Shown here in pieces: positions 51,975 through 60,364 of a stretch of DNA of 60,364 nt. The translations under genes and the position numbers were made by a program. Below the pieces are notes generated by a model. The model was not told the DNA's origin. It saw only the letters and a program-made list of their open reading frames with translations, and ran no database searches. The DNA comes from CAZBRS01 sp964494475 (GTDB taxonomy: Bacteria > Myxococcota_A > UBA9042 > CAZBRS01): positions 1-60,364 of the forward strand of contig CAZBRS010000038.1 of assembly GCA_964494475.1 (NCBI GenBank). Direction: 5' to 3'. The first letter of the stretch is position 1; every line of letters begins with the position of its first letter.

Positions 51975-54900
51975 ATGCCCCTGCCGTTGTGTTTCGTCCG
52001 CCCCGTGGTCTGCCTCCTCCCCCTGTCCCTGGCGCTCGCGTGCGCGTCGGGCGGCCTGGCCGTCGAGCCCGAGGTCGACCGCACGCGCACGCTCGAGCGG
52101 GTCACCGAAGACCCGACCGACCCCGACGTGAACTTCGCGTTCGCGCAGCTGCTGCTCTCGGCGGGAGAGCACGCCGAGGCCATCGCGCGCCTCGAGTTCA
52201 CGCTCACGCTCACCCCCGATCACCGGCCGAGCCGGGAGCTGCTGCTCGACACGTACCTCGATCGAGGCCTGGTGGAGCGCGCGCTCGGCTACGCGATCAC
52301 CTTGAAGGGGCGCGGCGTCCCCGTGCGCGCCGACCAGCGCGAGCGGCTCTTCGAGTCGGGCTCGATCTGGCTGGCCGCCGCCTCCGATTTTCGTGACGCC
52401 CGCAGCCTCGAGACCCTCGAGCAGGCCGTCCAGTGGATCCAGGCCGACGGCACGCCCCCCCAGCGAGAGCGGGTCGCGGCGTTCCGGCGCAACCTGGCCG
52501 ATTTCCGGCTGCGGGGCGGGTACCTGCGCGAGGCCCTCGACCTCGCGGCGCCGCTGGCGTTGACCGACGCCGAGCTCGCTACCACGGCCGCCCAGGCGGC
52601 CTACCTGCTCGGCGACGAGGCCGACGGCGCGCGCTTCACCGAGACCGCGCTCGACCTGACCGCGGGCGATGGGGCTCGGCAGGTCGCACTGCTCGAGCGG
52701 TTGGTCCAGGCGCTGCGCGGTGGGTACCGCTTCGAGGCCGCCCGCACGTGGCTCGAGCGCCTGCTCACGCTCCGACCGGTGACGGCCGAGGACCACCTCG
52801 TGCTCGGCACGCTGCTGCTCGACCTCGGCGACCACGAGGCGGCGGCGGCGCGCTTGTCGCAGCACCTCGCCGGGCCGCGCGACGTGAAGGACTGGGAGCG
52901 CGTGGCCCGCCTGTTCGAGCGCGCCGGCGATAAGCCCTCGGCCGAGCGTTTCTTGCGCCAGGGGCTGGAGCACCACCCCGATTCGCTGCGCCTGGTGCAG
53001 GATCTGCTCTCGGTCACCGGCCCCTCGGCGGCCGACGCCGCGCTCTGGGCGTGGCTCGAGCGCGTGGGGCTCAACCCCGATTCGCTGGCCCGCGTGGCCG
53101 GCTACTTTCGCAAGCACCAGCGCGGCAAGGGGTGCTCCGAGTTCTTCTCGCGGCACGTCCCGCGACCCGATCAGGCCGCCTTCGCCCTGGGGCAGTGCGC
53201 CCTGGCCGAGGGCAACCTCGAGCGCGCGCAGGCCATCTTCGACAAGGGGCTGAAGGACGACGCCGCGCGCTGCGAGCTCGTCGACGCCATCTCGGACTTC
53301 CTGGGCGAGCGCACGGCCGAGGCTCGCAAGCTCGCCTTCCTCGAGAAGCACTACAAGCAGGGTTGCCGCGGCAAGGGGGTCGTGGTGCGCCTGTTCAATC
53401 TCTATTCGGCGGCGGGCCGGCAGCGCGAGGCCGACGCGGTCGTCAAGCGCTTCTTCGACGAGACCGGTCATCCCCCCGACGTGGTGATCGAGATCGCCGA
53501 GGCGTTGTCCTCCCGCAAGCTGTTCGACGAGGGCATCCGCCTGCTCGAGGCCTGCCTGGCGCTCCGTTCCGACGCGCCGCCCCGGGCGTGGTTCCTGCTC
53601 GGCACGTACTACGGGCTGACCGACCGGCCTCTGAAGAAAGTGTTCGAGACCTTCGACACCTTCGTGCAGAAGAGCCCCGACGCCCGCAAGGCGCTGCGCG
53701 ACGTCGAGGGCGTGTACCAGCAGAACGCGCGTCTCCAGCCCGGGCTGATGGCCGTCTACCTCCGCCTCAGCGAGCTCGATCCGGCCGACACCGAGATGGT
53801 CTTGAAGCTGGGTCGCTTCGCGCTCGCCATCGACGACGAGGACGAGGCCCTGGAGCAGTTCCATCGCTACGTCGAGCGCAACGGCTTCTCCGCGGGGGCG
53901 CTCCGCGTCGTGCTGGGCGACCTGCGCGACAAGCAGCACGAGGGGTTGCTGAAGCGGCTGCTCGATCGCGTGGGGCGCGTCCCCGACGCCGAGCGCGAGA
54001 CCCACCGCCTGATCGGCAGCCTCGAGTCGCAGTTCGATCGCTCCGACCGGGCCTATGCGCACTACCGGCGCTACCTCGAGCTGGCCCTCCGCGAGGGCGG
54101 CATCGAGGAGCACGACGGCGATTTGATGGCCTCGCTCGGCTTCTCGGACCTGGCGCTCATCGCCTACGAGAACGTGCGGGCGGGCCAGGGCGCGTCGAGC
54201 GGCCTGGTTCGAAAGATCGCCGAGGCGTACCTGGGGCTCGGCAACCTGGAGCGGGCCCGCTCCACCTTCGCGTCGTTGCGCGCGATCGACCCCGACGACG
54301 CCGAGCGGCAGATCGGCTTCATGCTCTACAAGGCCGCCTACTTCGCCGAGGCCATCCCGCCGCTCCGCGAGGCCTGGGGCCGGCCGTTCGGCGCCGAACA
54401 CGGCAACCTCTTCGACGTGCTGTCGCAGTCGCTCGTCTACGTGGGGCGCGCCTCGGAGGTGGGCTCCCTCTGTCGGGAGCACGTCACGCGGGCGCGGGCG
54501 GCCGGCGACGAGGCCTGGAAGACGGCCCTCGGCGCGGTGATCCCCAGGCTCCTGCAGGTGCGCGAGCCGCGGCTGCTGCTCGATCTGGTCGGCTCCGCCG
54601 CCGGCCCCGGGGCCGAACCGTCGTGGCTCGAGGCCCTGGCCGAGGCGGCCCTGCGCGTGGGCGACGCGCCCGCCGCGGTCGGGTGGTTGCAGCGCCTCGC
54701 CGACGCGGGCGAGGCCACGGCCTACGAGGTCGGCCGACGGCTCGCCGAGCGCGGCCTGGTCGACGAGGCCGCACCCTTCCTGGACAGGGTCCACGCCGCT
54801 CCGGCCGAGGCCTACCGGGCCCGGCTGCTCCTGGGCGAGTCGTTCTTGCGGCTCGGGCGCTGGGACGAGGCCGCGCAGGCCTTCGGCGACGGCCTGCGCG

Positions 54901-57656
54901 CGACCGACGAGGCCGAGAAGGTCCTCGAGTACGTCCTGGGTCTGTACCGCGAGACGCCCCGGGTGGCCGACTTCGAGCGCCTGGTCGAGGCCGCGCTGCC
55001 CTCCCTCTCCGGGCCCCGGGGCGACCGGCGCGCCGCGTTCCTCAAGCTCGCCGAGGCGCGCTTCCTGCTGGGCGACCCCGATCGCGCCGCGCGCACGCTG
55101 CGCGACCTGGTGGCGGGCGACGGCGAGGCCGCCGCCCTGGCGGCCGGCGTGGCCGAGCGGGGTGGGCGCGACGATCTGGCCTCCGAGTTCTACGATCGGG
55201 CCCTCGACTACCCGCTGAACGACGGGTTCGAAGGCGCCCTGCGCGCGCGCTTGTTCGACCTGCACTACCGGGGGCGGCTCGACGAAGCTCGAACGCTGGC
55301 GCGGCGTACCCTCGCCGGCGCTGCGTCGGCGGCCGAGACGGCCGACGTGCTGGCGGCGGCCTTCCTCGATCTCGAGTTGCCCGACGCGGCGCTCGAGTAT
55401 GCCGAGAGCGCGCAGGCCTTCGAGGCCAACGAGGAGCGGGCCCTGACCGTGGCCCGCGTGCTCTTCGTGGGCGGCCAGCGCGAGCGGGCCCTCGACGAGC
55501 TGGTGCGCACCTTCCATTTCCCCGTGCGCGAGGGCCTGCCCGACGACCGCGTGCGCCTCGCCCGGCTGTCGCAGATCCTGAGCTTCCTGCTCGATCAGGG
55601 CGAGTACGGCGCGGCGCTCGAGGTGCTCGACCGGCTCGACGCGAGGGCCGTGCGCGACGCCCCGTTCTTCCGCATCAAGGCCACCCTCTACCTGCATGGC
55701 GGCCGGATCGATGCCGCTCTCGAGAACGCCCTGGCCTACTTCGCGGTCGAGGAGCGCGACGTCGAGAACCAGGGCCTGTTCTCGCTGCTGCGGCTGCGTG
55801 GGCTGCTGCCCCAGTTGGAGGCGCAGCTCCGCCAACGGCTCGCGCGCGACGGCGATCGCGGCCTGGGCGTGCTCCTGTACCGCACGCTGCTGGCCTCGGG
55901 GCGGGCCGACGAGGCGGCGGCCCTGGCCGAGAAGCTGCTGGTCGACGAGGGCGCCGATCGGCCCCGGCTGTTCTATCGCCTGGGCCTCCACGCGTGGTTC
56001 GAAGGCCAACTCGAGCCGGCCGGCGCGTTCCTGGTGGGCGCGCTCAAGGCCCGCGACGCCGACCTGGTGCGCGAGGCGGGGTTCGTGCTCATCAAGATCG
56101 CGCTCGTGAACGGCGACACGGGGCCGGCGCGCGAGGCCGAGAAGCTGCTCCTCCGGCGCATCCAGCCCCCCGAGAAGGCGCTCGAAGAGCTGGCGATGTT
56201 CTTCTTCCTTCTGCAGGACTTCGATCGCGCTCGCGACTACCTTGGGCGCAGCCTGCTCCTGAAGCCCGATCGGAAGAAGGTCTTCCTCGGGCTCGAGACC
56301 GAGCTCTACCGGGGTGACCTCGACGCCTTCGCGGGGTGGCTGGAGCGCCTGGACGAGCTGGCCCAGCCCCGCGAGCTCGGGATGCGTGCGGTCGAGGAGT
56401 GGTTGCAGCGCTATTACGCCCCCGCCGAGCGGGCCCTGGTGGCCGAACACCTCGAGAAGCTCGCTCCGCACCGCCTGTCGTGGCGCCTCCGGGCCGCCCA
56501 CTCCGAGGCGCTCTTCGGCGACGCCGAACGCGGCCGCGCGTCGCTCCAGGAGATCCTGGCCTCGTGCCCGGTGGCCGAGTGGCGCGCGCGCGCGGCCTCG
56601 AGCCTCGCGCGCCTTGGCTACGCGGTGGAGACCCAGGCCCCCGAGGGCCACGTGGCCGCCGCCCGCATGGCCGTGCTGCGGCGCGACGTGGAGCGCACCA
56701 GGACCCACGTGACGGCCCTCCTGGCGCGGCCCGACCTGTCGGCCGGAGCGCTCACCACGATCGGAAACCTGGCGCTGCAGGGCGCGGCCTTCCCCTCTGA
56801 CGTGGGGCTGGCCGTCGCCGAGCGGCTCGCGGCCTCCGGCGACACGGCGCTGTCCCTGCTGGTCGAGGCGCGCACGCGCCTGGCGGCCGGCGAAGCGGCC
56901 GGGCGGGACGTGTTCTCGCGCTACCTGGGGCTGCGCTACCGCGAGGGCTGGTCGCATTGGCTGCTCGGACGCACGCTCCTGCTCCGCGGCGACGTCGACG
57001 GGGGCATTCGGCTGCTCGAGACCGGGTTCCAGCGTTCGTTGAAGCCGCGGGAGTTGAAGTCGACCACCGTGCAGGATCTCGTCGACCTGCTCGAGGGCGA
57101 GCCGGGGCTGTCGGCCGCGGCGCGAACCCGCATGAGCGCCTGGGGCGTGGCCGTGTGCGACGAGCTGCTGGCCCAGGAGCCCCTCGACGTGTGGCGCATC
57201 ACCATGAAGGCCGAGCTGCTCTACCAGGGCGGCGACTGGGCCGGCGCGGCGTCCGTCTACGAGCGCGCCCTCCAGGTGTCGCCCATCGACGCGTCGCTGC
57301 ACAACAACTTCGCCTACCTGCTCGCGCGGGCCGGCCAGCGGCTGCCCGAGGCGCTGGAGCACGCGCGGCGGGCCGTGCGCCTCGAGCCCTCGCAGAACCG
57401 CTACTACCGTGACACGGTGGGCTGGGTGCTGCACCGCATGGGGCAGAACCGCGAGGCGCTCGGCGAGGTGATGGCGTCGCTGCACCAGATCGAGACGCGC
57501 ACCGAAGAGAGCTTCGCCGAGGTGCTCTTCCACGTGGGCGCGATCCTCTCGGACCTGGGGCGCGCGGCCGAAGCCCGCGCTGCCTTCCACCGCGCCACGG
57601 CCTTCGATCCGGGCGGGGCCTACGGGCTGAAGGCGGCCGCCGAACTGGAGAAGTGA
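51975..57656 (+). CDS. Giant TPR-type repeat lipoprotein
   Basis: A 1893-residue protein starting at ATG 51975 with GGAGGA upstream; an in-frame GTG at 51954 is less likely. The signal peptide ends LALACASGG, a weak lipobox that still suggests a lipoprotein. Nearly the whole length is helical repeats of about 34 residues with the TPR pattern of small residues, for example FAFAQLLLSAGEHAEAIARLEFTL near the N-terminus and LHNNFAYLLARAGQRLPEALEHARRAVRLEP near the C-terminus. No enzyme motif is seen. Such proteins are scaffolds for periplasmic or outer-membrane complexes. It is followed by a lipoprotein and a murein endopeptidase on the same transcript. Confidence 0.85.
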   Translation: MPLPLCFVRPVVCLLPLSLALACASGGLAVEPEVDRTRTLERVTEDPTDPDVNFAFAQLLLSAGEHAEAIARLEFTLTLTPDHRPSRELLLDTYLDRGLVERALGYAITLKGRGVPVRADQRERLFESGSIWLAAASDFRDARSLETLEQAVQWIQADGTPPQRERVAAFRRNLADFRLRGGYLREALDLAAPLALTDAELATTAAQAAYLLGDEADGARFTETALDLTAGDGARQVALLERLVQALRGGYRFEAARTWLERLLTLRPVTAEDHLVLGTLLLDLGDHEAAAARLSQHLAGPRDVKDWERVARLFERAGDKPSAERFLRQGLEHHPDSLRLVQDLLSVTGPSAADAALWAWLERVGLNPDSLARVAGYFRKHQRGKGCSEFFSRHVPRPDQAAFALGQCALAEGNLERAQAIFDKGLKDDAARCELVDAISDFLGERTAEARKLAFLEKHYKQGCRGKGVVVRLFNLYSAAGRQREADAVVKRFFDETGHPPDVVIEIAEALSSRKLFDEGIRLLEACLALRSDAPPRAWFLLGTYYGLTDRPLKKVFETFDTFVQKSPDARKALRDVEGVYQQNARLQPGLMAVYLRLSELDPADTEMVLKLGRFALAIDDEDEALEQFHRYVERNGFSAGALRVVLGDLRDKQHEGLLKRLLDRVGRVPDAERETHRLIGSLESQFDRSDRAYAHYRRYLELALREGGIEEHDGDLMASLGFSDLALIAYENVRAGQGASSGLVRKIAEAYLGLGNLERARSTFASLRAIDPDDAERQIGFMLYKAAYFAEAIPPLREAWGRPFGAEHGNLFDVLSQSLVYVGRASEVGSLCREHVTRARAAGDEAWKTALGAVIPRLLQVREPRLLLDLVGSAAGPGAEPSWLEALAEAALRVGDAPAAVGWLQRLADAGEATAYEVGRRLAERGLVDEAAPFLDRVHAAPAEAYRARLLLGESFLRLGRWDEAAQAFGDGLRATDEAEKVLEYVLGLYRETPRVADFERLVEAALPSLSGPRGDRRAAFLKLAEARFLLGDPDRAARTLRDLVAGDGEAAALAAGVAERGGRDDLASEFYDRALDYPLNDGFEGALRARLFDLHYRGRLDEARTLARRTLAGAASAAETADVLAAAFLDLELPDAALEYAESAQAFEANEERALTVARVLFVGGQRERALDELVRTFHFPVREGLPDDRVRLARLSQILSFLLDQGEYGAALEVLDRLDARAVRDAPFFRIKATLYLHGGRIDAALENALAYFAVEERDVENQGLFSLLRLRGLLPQLEAQLRQRLARDGDRGLGVLLYRTLLASGRADEAAALAEKLLVDEGADRPRLFYRLGLHAWFEGQLEPAGAFLVGALKARDADLVREAGFVLIKIALVNGDTGPAREAEKLLLRRIQPPEKALEELAMFFFLLQDFDRARDYLGRSLLLKPDRKKVFLGLETELYRGDLDAFAGWLERLDELAQPRELGMRAVEEWLQRYYAPAERALVAEHLEKLAPHRLSWRLRAAHSEALFGDAERGRASLQEILASCPVAEWRARAASSLARLGYAVETQAPEGHVAAARMAVLRRDVERTRTHVTALLARPDLSAGALTTIGNLALQGAAFPSDVGLAVAERLAASGDTALSLLVEARTRLAAGEAAGRDVFSRYLGLRYREGWSHWLLGRTLLLRGDVDGGIRLLETGFQRSLKPRELKSTTVQDLVDLLEGEPGLSAAARTRMSAWGVAVCDELLAQEPLDVWRITMKAELLYQGGDWAGAASVYERALQVSPIDASLHNNFAYLLARAGQRLPEALEHARRAVRLEPSQNRYYRDTVGWVLHRMGQNREALGEVMASLHQIETRTEESFAEVLFHVGAILSDLGRAAEARAAFHRATAFDPGGAYGLKAAAELEK

Positions 57657-57675
57657 TGCGCGGGAGGGGCGAGGG

Positions 57676-59442
57676 GTGAGGGGAACGCTGTTCCTGGTCG
57701 TCGTATCGTTCGTTGCGTGCGGGAGCTCGAACTCGACGGGTCCTTGCGACCCCGGCGCGCGCGAGTGCCGTGACGGCGACGTCTGGGCCTGCCGCGCCGA
57801 CGGCACGTTGTTCGAGCGCGTGGTCACGTGCCCCGTGGCGACCACCACGTGCGTCGCTGGCTCGTGCGTGCCGCTCGGCTTCCACGATGGCCTCGACGAA
57901 CCGTCGGCCGACACGCGCGACGAGCCGCCGTCGCGCGACGTCGAGGCCGATTCGGCGGCGGGCGATCCCGGGCCCTCCGACCCGGGCCGGGCCGAGCCCG
58001 ACGAGCCGGCGCTCCCCGACGTTCTCGAGGGCGAGCCCGGAGCGATCGATTCCCACGACGCGGCGCCCGAGATTGCGCCCGAGCTTACGCCCGACGTTGC
58101 GCTCGAGTTCTCGGCCGATCTCGCCCCCGACGGTCTGCTCGACATCGTGGCCGACCTCCTCCCCGACGACGCCGAGCCGGAGCTCGAGGCGAGCCCCGAG
58201 GCCGTGGACGAGCCCGTGGAGCCCGGTTGCGGCGACGGCGTGGTGCAAGCGCCCGAGGAGTGCGAGCCCGGCCAGCCCCTGGGCAAGACCTGCGGGCAGC
58301 TCGGCTATGTCAGCGGCGCCCTGGCTTGCCACGCCGGCTGCACCTTCGACACCAGCGGCTGCGACGCGTTCGGCCCGCTGGCCTACGAGAAGCTGCAGAA
58401 CCTGACCTTCCTCGACGACTTCGTCGACGTGGCCTGGCGGGCCGATGGCGTCGAGGCCTGGTTCGCGCGGGCCAACGGGGGCCTCGTGCGCTACGATCCG
58501 GCCACCAGGCTGCTCTCCGAGGTCGTGCCGCCCTCGGGCTTCCTCGTGCGCCGGCTCGTGCCCGTCCCCTTCGAGCCCACGGTGCTGCTGGCGGGCGCCG
58601 TCACGAGCCCCTCCACGTCGGCGCGCCTCTACCGCTACGATCCGGTCGAGGGCTCGTTCACCGAGCTCGAGGCGTTCCGCGCCGACGGCTACGAGTGGAT
58701 CGCCGGGCGCTTCTCGGCCGATGGCAAGCAGTTCGTGGCCGGCGGCCGCAAGCCCTCGACGCAGGGCAGCCTGCTGCGTTGGTCGGCCGTCCCCTTCGCC
58801 GGGGACACCCACGACAAGGGGCTGCCCACGTGGCCGAACCTCACCGATCTGGTGTGGGCCGACGGTGGCGGCTACGGCGTGGCCTACGTGAAGACCGTCG
58901 AGGGCGTGAACGGCACGGGCTCCCACGACTGGATCGTGTCGACCGACGTGTTGCTCGACACGAGCCCCCCAGGCTTCGGGAACTTCGGGCGGGGCGCCTG
59001 GCGCCCCGGGGGCGACTGCGCGGTGTTCGGCGCCTGGAGCACCCAGAACAAGGTCTATGCGTTCGCCGACGGCGAGTGGTCGTACCTGTCCTTCAGCGCG
59101 CCCTACTTCAGCGCCATGTCGGCCGCGTGGAACGCCGCCGGCACGCGCCTGCTGGTGGTGGGCGACGCGGGGGGCGGCGCCGACCTGGTGGGCTCGGTGC
59201 ACGAGCTCCGGCCCTCCGGCGCCGGGTGCACCGCCGGCACCTGGGTGAACCAGACCATCCCCGACTTCAGCGACGCTCCGTGGCTCGGAAAGGGCGACAC
59301 CGCGTTCCACCACGCGGCCTTCCGTCCGCACTCCGACTGCGCCGAGGGGCTCATCGCGGCGGCCGACAACGGCCTCTCGTACAACCCCACCTTCGGCCTG
59401 GCCATCCGCTTCCACGACACGGCGAACCCGGCATGCGAGTGA
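57676..59442 (+). CDS. Lipoprotein with acidic linker and propeller-like domain
   Basis: A 588-residue protein starting at GTG 57676 behind GAGGGGCGAGG. The signal ends SFVACGSS, a plausible lipobox. A cysteine-rich N-terminal patch (about residues 20-60) is followed by a long Asp/Glu/Pro/Ala-rich linker (about 75-185), then a CGDGVVQAPEECEPG unit of the DUF4215 type common in Myxococcota surface proteins. The C-terminal 380 residues have propeller-like repeats (VDVAWRADGVEAWFARANGG, GRFSADGKQFVAGG). No catalytic residues are recognised. It lies 19 bp after the TPR gene and overlaps mepA by 10 bp, so the three are one operon. Confidence 0.75.
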   Translation: MRGTLFLVVVSFVACGSSNSTGPCDPGARECRDGDVWACRADGTLFERVVTCPVATTTCVAGSCVPLGFHDGLDEPSADTRDEPPSRDVEADSAAGDPGPSDPGRAEPDEPALPDVLEGEPGAIDSHDAAPEIAPELTPDVALEFSADLAPDGLLDIVADLLPDDAEPELEASPEAVDEPVEPGCGDGVVQAPEECEPGQPLGKTCGQLGYVSGALACHAGCTFDTSGCDAFGPLAYEKLQNLTFLDDFVDVAWRADGVEAWFARANGGLVRYDPATRLLSEVVPPSGFLVRRLVPVPFEPTVLLAGAVTSPSTSARLYRYDPVEGSFTELEAFRADGYEWIAGRFSADGKQFVAGGRKPSTQGSLLRWSAVPFAGDTHDKGLPTWPNLTDLVWADGGGYGVAYVKTVEGVNGTGSHDWIVSTDVLLDTSPPGFGNFGRGAWRPGGDCAVFGAWSTQNKVYAFADGEWSYLSFSAPYFSAMSAAWNAAGTRLLVVGDAGGGADLVGSVHELRPSGAGCTAGTWVNQTIPDFSDAPWLGKGDTAFHHAAFRPHSDCAEGLIAAADNGLSYNPTFGLAIRFHDTANPACE

Positions 59443-60248
59443 CGCGCGGGCATGGCGTCCTGCTCCTCGGGTTGCTGGCGGCGTGCTCCACGCCCCAGCG
59501 GCGCTCCGACAAGACCATGGACGACATGCTCGGCTCCTACGCCTACCGCACCGCGCCCCCCGACGACCCGAGCCCCCTGGCCGCCGCGTTCGCCCGCCCG
59601 CCGCTCCGCGAGGTCGACGCCCGCATCGCCGGCTGGGCCCTGCAGGTGGCGCCGCCCCGCGAGACGCGCGCCCTCGGCCGACCGTGGGCCGGCCGCCTCG
59701 ACGTACCCGCCGAGTTGCCCGAGAAGGGTCCCGGCTACACCACGTTCAAGCCCCACCGCTTCGGCACCTGGCAGGTCATCCACACGCTCATGGCCGGCAT
59801 CGCCGAGGTGCTGTTGCGCCACCCCGACTCGGTGCCCGTGGTGATTGGCGACCTCAGCACGCCCACGGGCGGCCGCCTGAAGCCCCATCGCAGCCACCAG
59901 AACGGGCTCGACATCGACATCGGCTACTTCCACGCCGGCAACCGCCCGGTCACGCGCTTCCAGGACGCGAGCGACGGCACCCTCGACGCGTCGAAGACCC
60001 TCACGCTGCTCGAGGGGCTGCTGCGGACGGGCTGGGTCGACCTGCTCTTCGTCGATCGGCAGGTGCAGAGAGAGCTGATCGACGAGGCCCGCGCGCGCGG
60101 CTGGAGCGACGACCTGCTCCAGCGCCTCTTCGACGCCGCGTGCGAGGGAGGGTGCAAGAAGGCCCTGGTGCGCCATTCGAAGGGGCACCACAACCACCTG
60201 CACCTGCGCGTGAAGTGCGATCCCGCGAGCGACGAGTGCCCGAAGTAG
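59433..60248 (+). CDS. MepA-family murein endopeptidase (lipoprotein)
   Basis: A 271-residue protein starting at ATG 59433, overlapping the upstream stop by 10 bp. LLGLLAACST is a clear lipobox (cysteine 18). The zinc motifs of the penicillin-insensitive murein endopeptidase family are present: HRSHQNGLDIDIGYF (about residues 151-165, compare SHQTGLDVDI in E. coli MepA) and GHHNHLHLRV (about 250-259, compare GHHYHFHVRL). It cuts peptide cross-links in peptidoglycan, here probably anchored in the outer or inner membrane. Its pairing with two large lipoproteins suggests localised wall opening for a cell-envelope machine. Confidence 0.87.
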   Translation: MRVTRGHGVLLLGLLAACSTPQRRSDKTMDDMLGSYAYRTAPPDDPSPLAAAFARPPLREVDARIAGWALQVAPPRETRALGRPWAGRLDVPAELPEKGPGYTTFKPHRFGTWQVIHTLMAGIAEVLLRHPDSVPVVIGDLSTPTGGRLKPHRSHQNGLDIDIGYFHAGNRPVTRFQDASDGTLDASKTLTLLEGLLRTGWVDLLFVDRQVQRELIDEARARGWSDDLLQRLFDAACEGGCKKALVRHSKGHHNHLHLRVKCDPASDECPK

Positions 60249-60364
60249 CCGACGCTACCCCCGTGGTCCGCGACAACCCCATCCGGCGGCGTTTGGCGCG
60301 ACCGCCAGCCCCGGATCCGGTACGTGGTCGTCGAGCTCCGTACGGGATTGGTATCCCCCGGATG
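60249..60364. other. Intergenic end of window
   Basis: No gene is seen in the last 116 bp. A short palindrome CCGGATCCGG lies at 60311-60320. The final ATG at 60362-60364 might begin a gene outside the window, but nothing supports it. Confidence 0.5.

Noticed and set aside
51870..58286. A 2138-codon open frame on the minus strand antisense to the TPR lipoprotein
   Set aside because: It mirrors a plus-strand gene with clear signal peptide and repeats; its composition (Arg/Gly/Ala/Glu/Val/Leu-rich, no domains) is typical of antisense frames in GC-rich DNA.

Overview
The window is GC-rich (visibly well over 60 percent) and densely coded. It reads like a delta-proteobacterial or Myxococcota-type genome: a pilMNOP type IV pilus cluster, multihaem c-type cytochromes, very large lipoproteins built from a CG-x-DGCGG-x-CG cysteine repeat, MopE-like calcium-binding repeats, and polymorphic Rhs/YD toxins with a Myxococcus SitA6-like nuclease tip. 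This placement is an inference from gene content. No rRNA, tRNA, CRISPR array or intact insertion sequence was recognised.

Positions 1-6.1 kb: two PP-loop ATPases are transcribed divergently from one symmetric promoter. On the minus strand follow a 45-residue membrane protein, pilP, pilO, pilN and pilM, then holA. Positions 6.1-12 kb: an operon of zwf, pgl, tkt and gnd with overlapping start and stop codons supplies the oxidative pentose phosphate pathway plus transketolase. Positions 12-14.3 kb: a beta-barrel outer membrane protein is translationally coupled to a 13-haem lipoprotein, which looks like an outer-membrane electron conduit. Positions 14.3-17 kb: a MobA/MocA-like nucleotidyltransferase, two phosphoribosyltransferases (upp-like and hpt-like) and a metallo-hydrolase. 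Positions 17-23.3 kb: a large secreted PQQ-type sugar dehydrogenase with repeated carbohydrate-binding-like modules, a nucleotide-sugar epimerase and a small four-haem cytochrome. Positions 23.4-30.9 kb: a long-form guaA converges on an operon of lplA, pdhA, pdhB, pdhC and lpd, a pyruvate (2-oxoacid) dehydrogenase complex with its own lipoate ligase and a palindromic operator in the promoter. A SAM methyltransferase follows.

Positions 31.9-51.8 kb hold the most unusual locus. All its genes lie on the minus strand. A 3869-residue protein joins a cysteine-repeat stalk, MopE-like repeats, a carboxypeptidase-regulatory-like domain, a YD/Rhs shell and a C-terminal toxin-like tip, an order that recalls metazoan teneurins. 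Next come a 78-residue putative immunity gene, a shorter orphan Rhs gene carrying an HNH-type tip, a start-stop-coupled immunity-like gene, and a 1442-residue lipoprotein made of the same cysteine repeat. The two Rhs genes share a 752-bp block that looks identical, inside about 1.7 kb of diverged homology. This suggests gene conversion and a route for tip exchange.

Positions 51.9-60.2 kb, plus strand: a 1893-residue TPR-type lipoprotein, a second lipoprotein and a MepA-family murein endopeptidase form an operon divergent from the giant Rhs gene. Several intergenic regions carry sigma70-like hexamer pairs (TTGAC-type -35, about 17 bp, TAnnnT -10), which are annotated as candidates.
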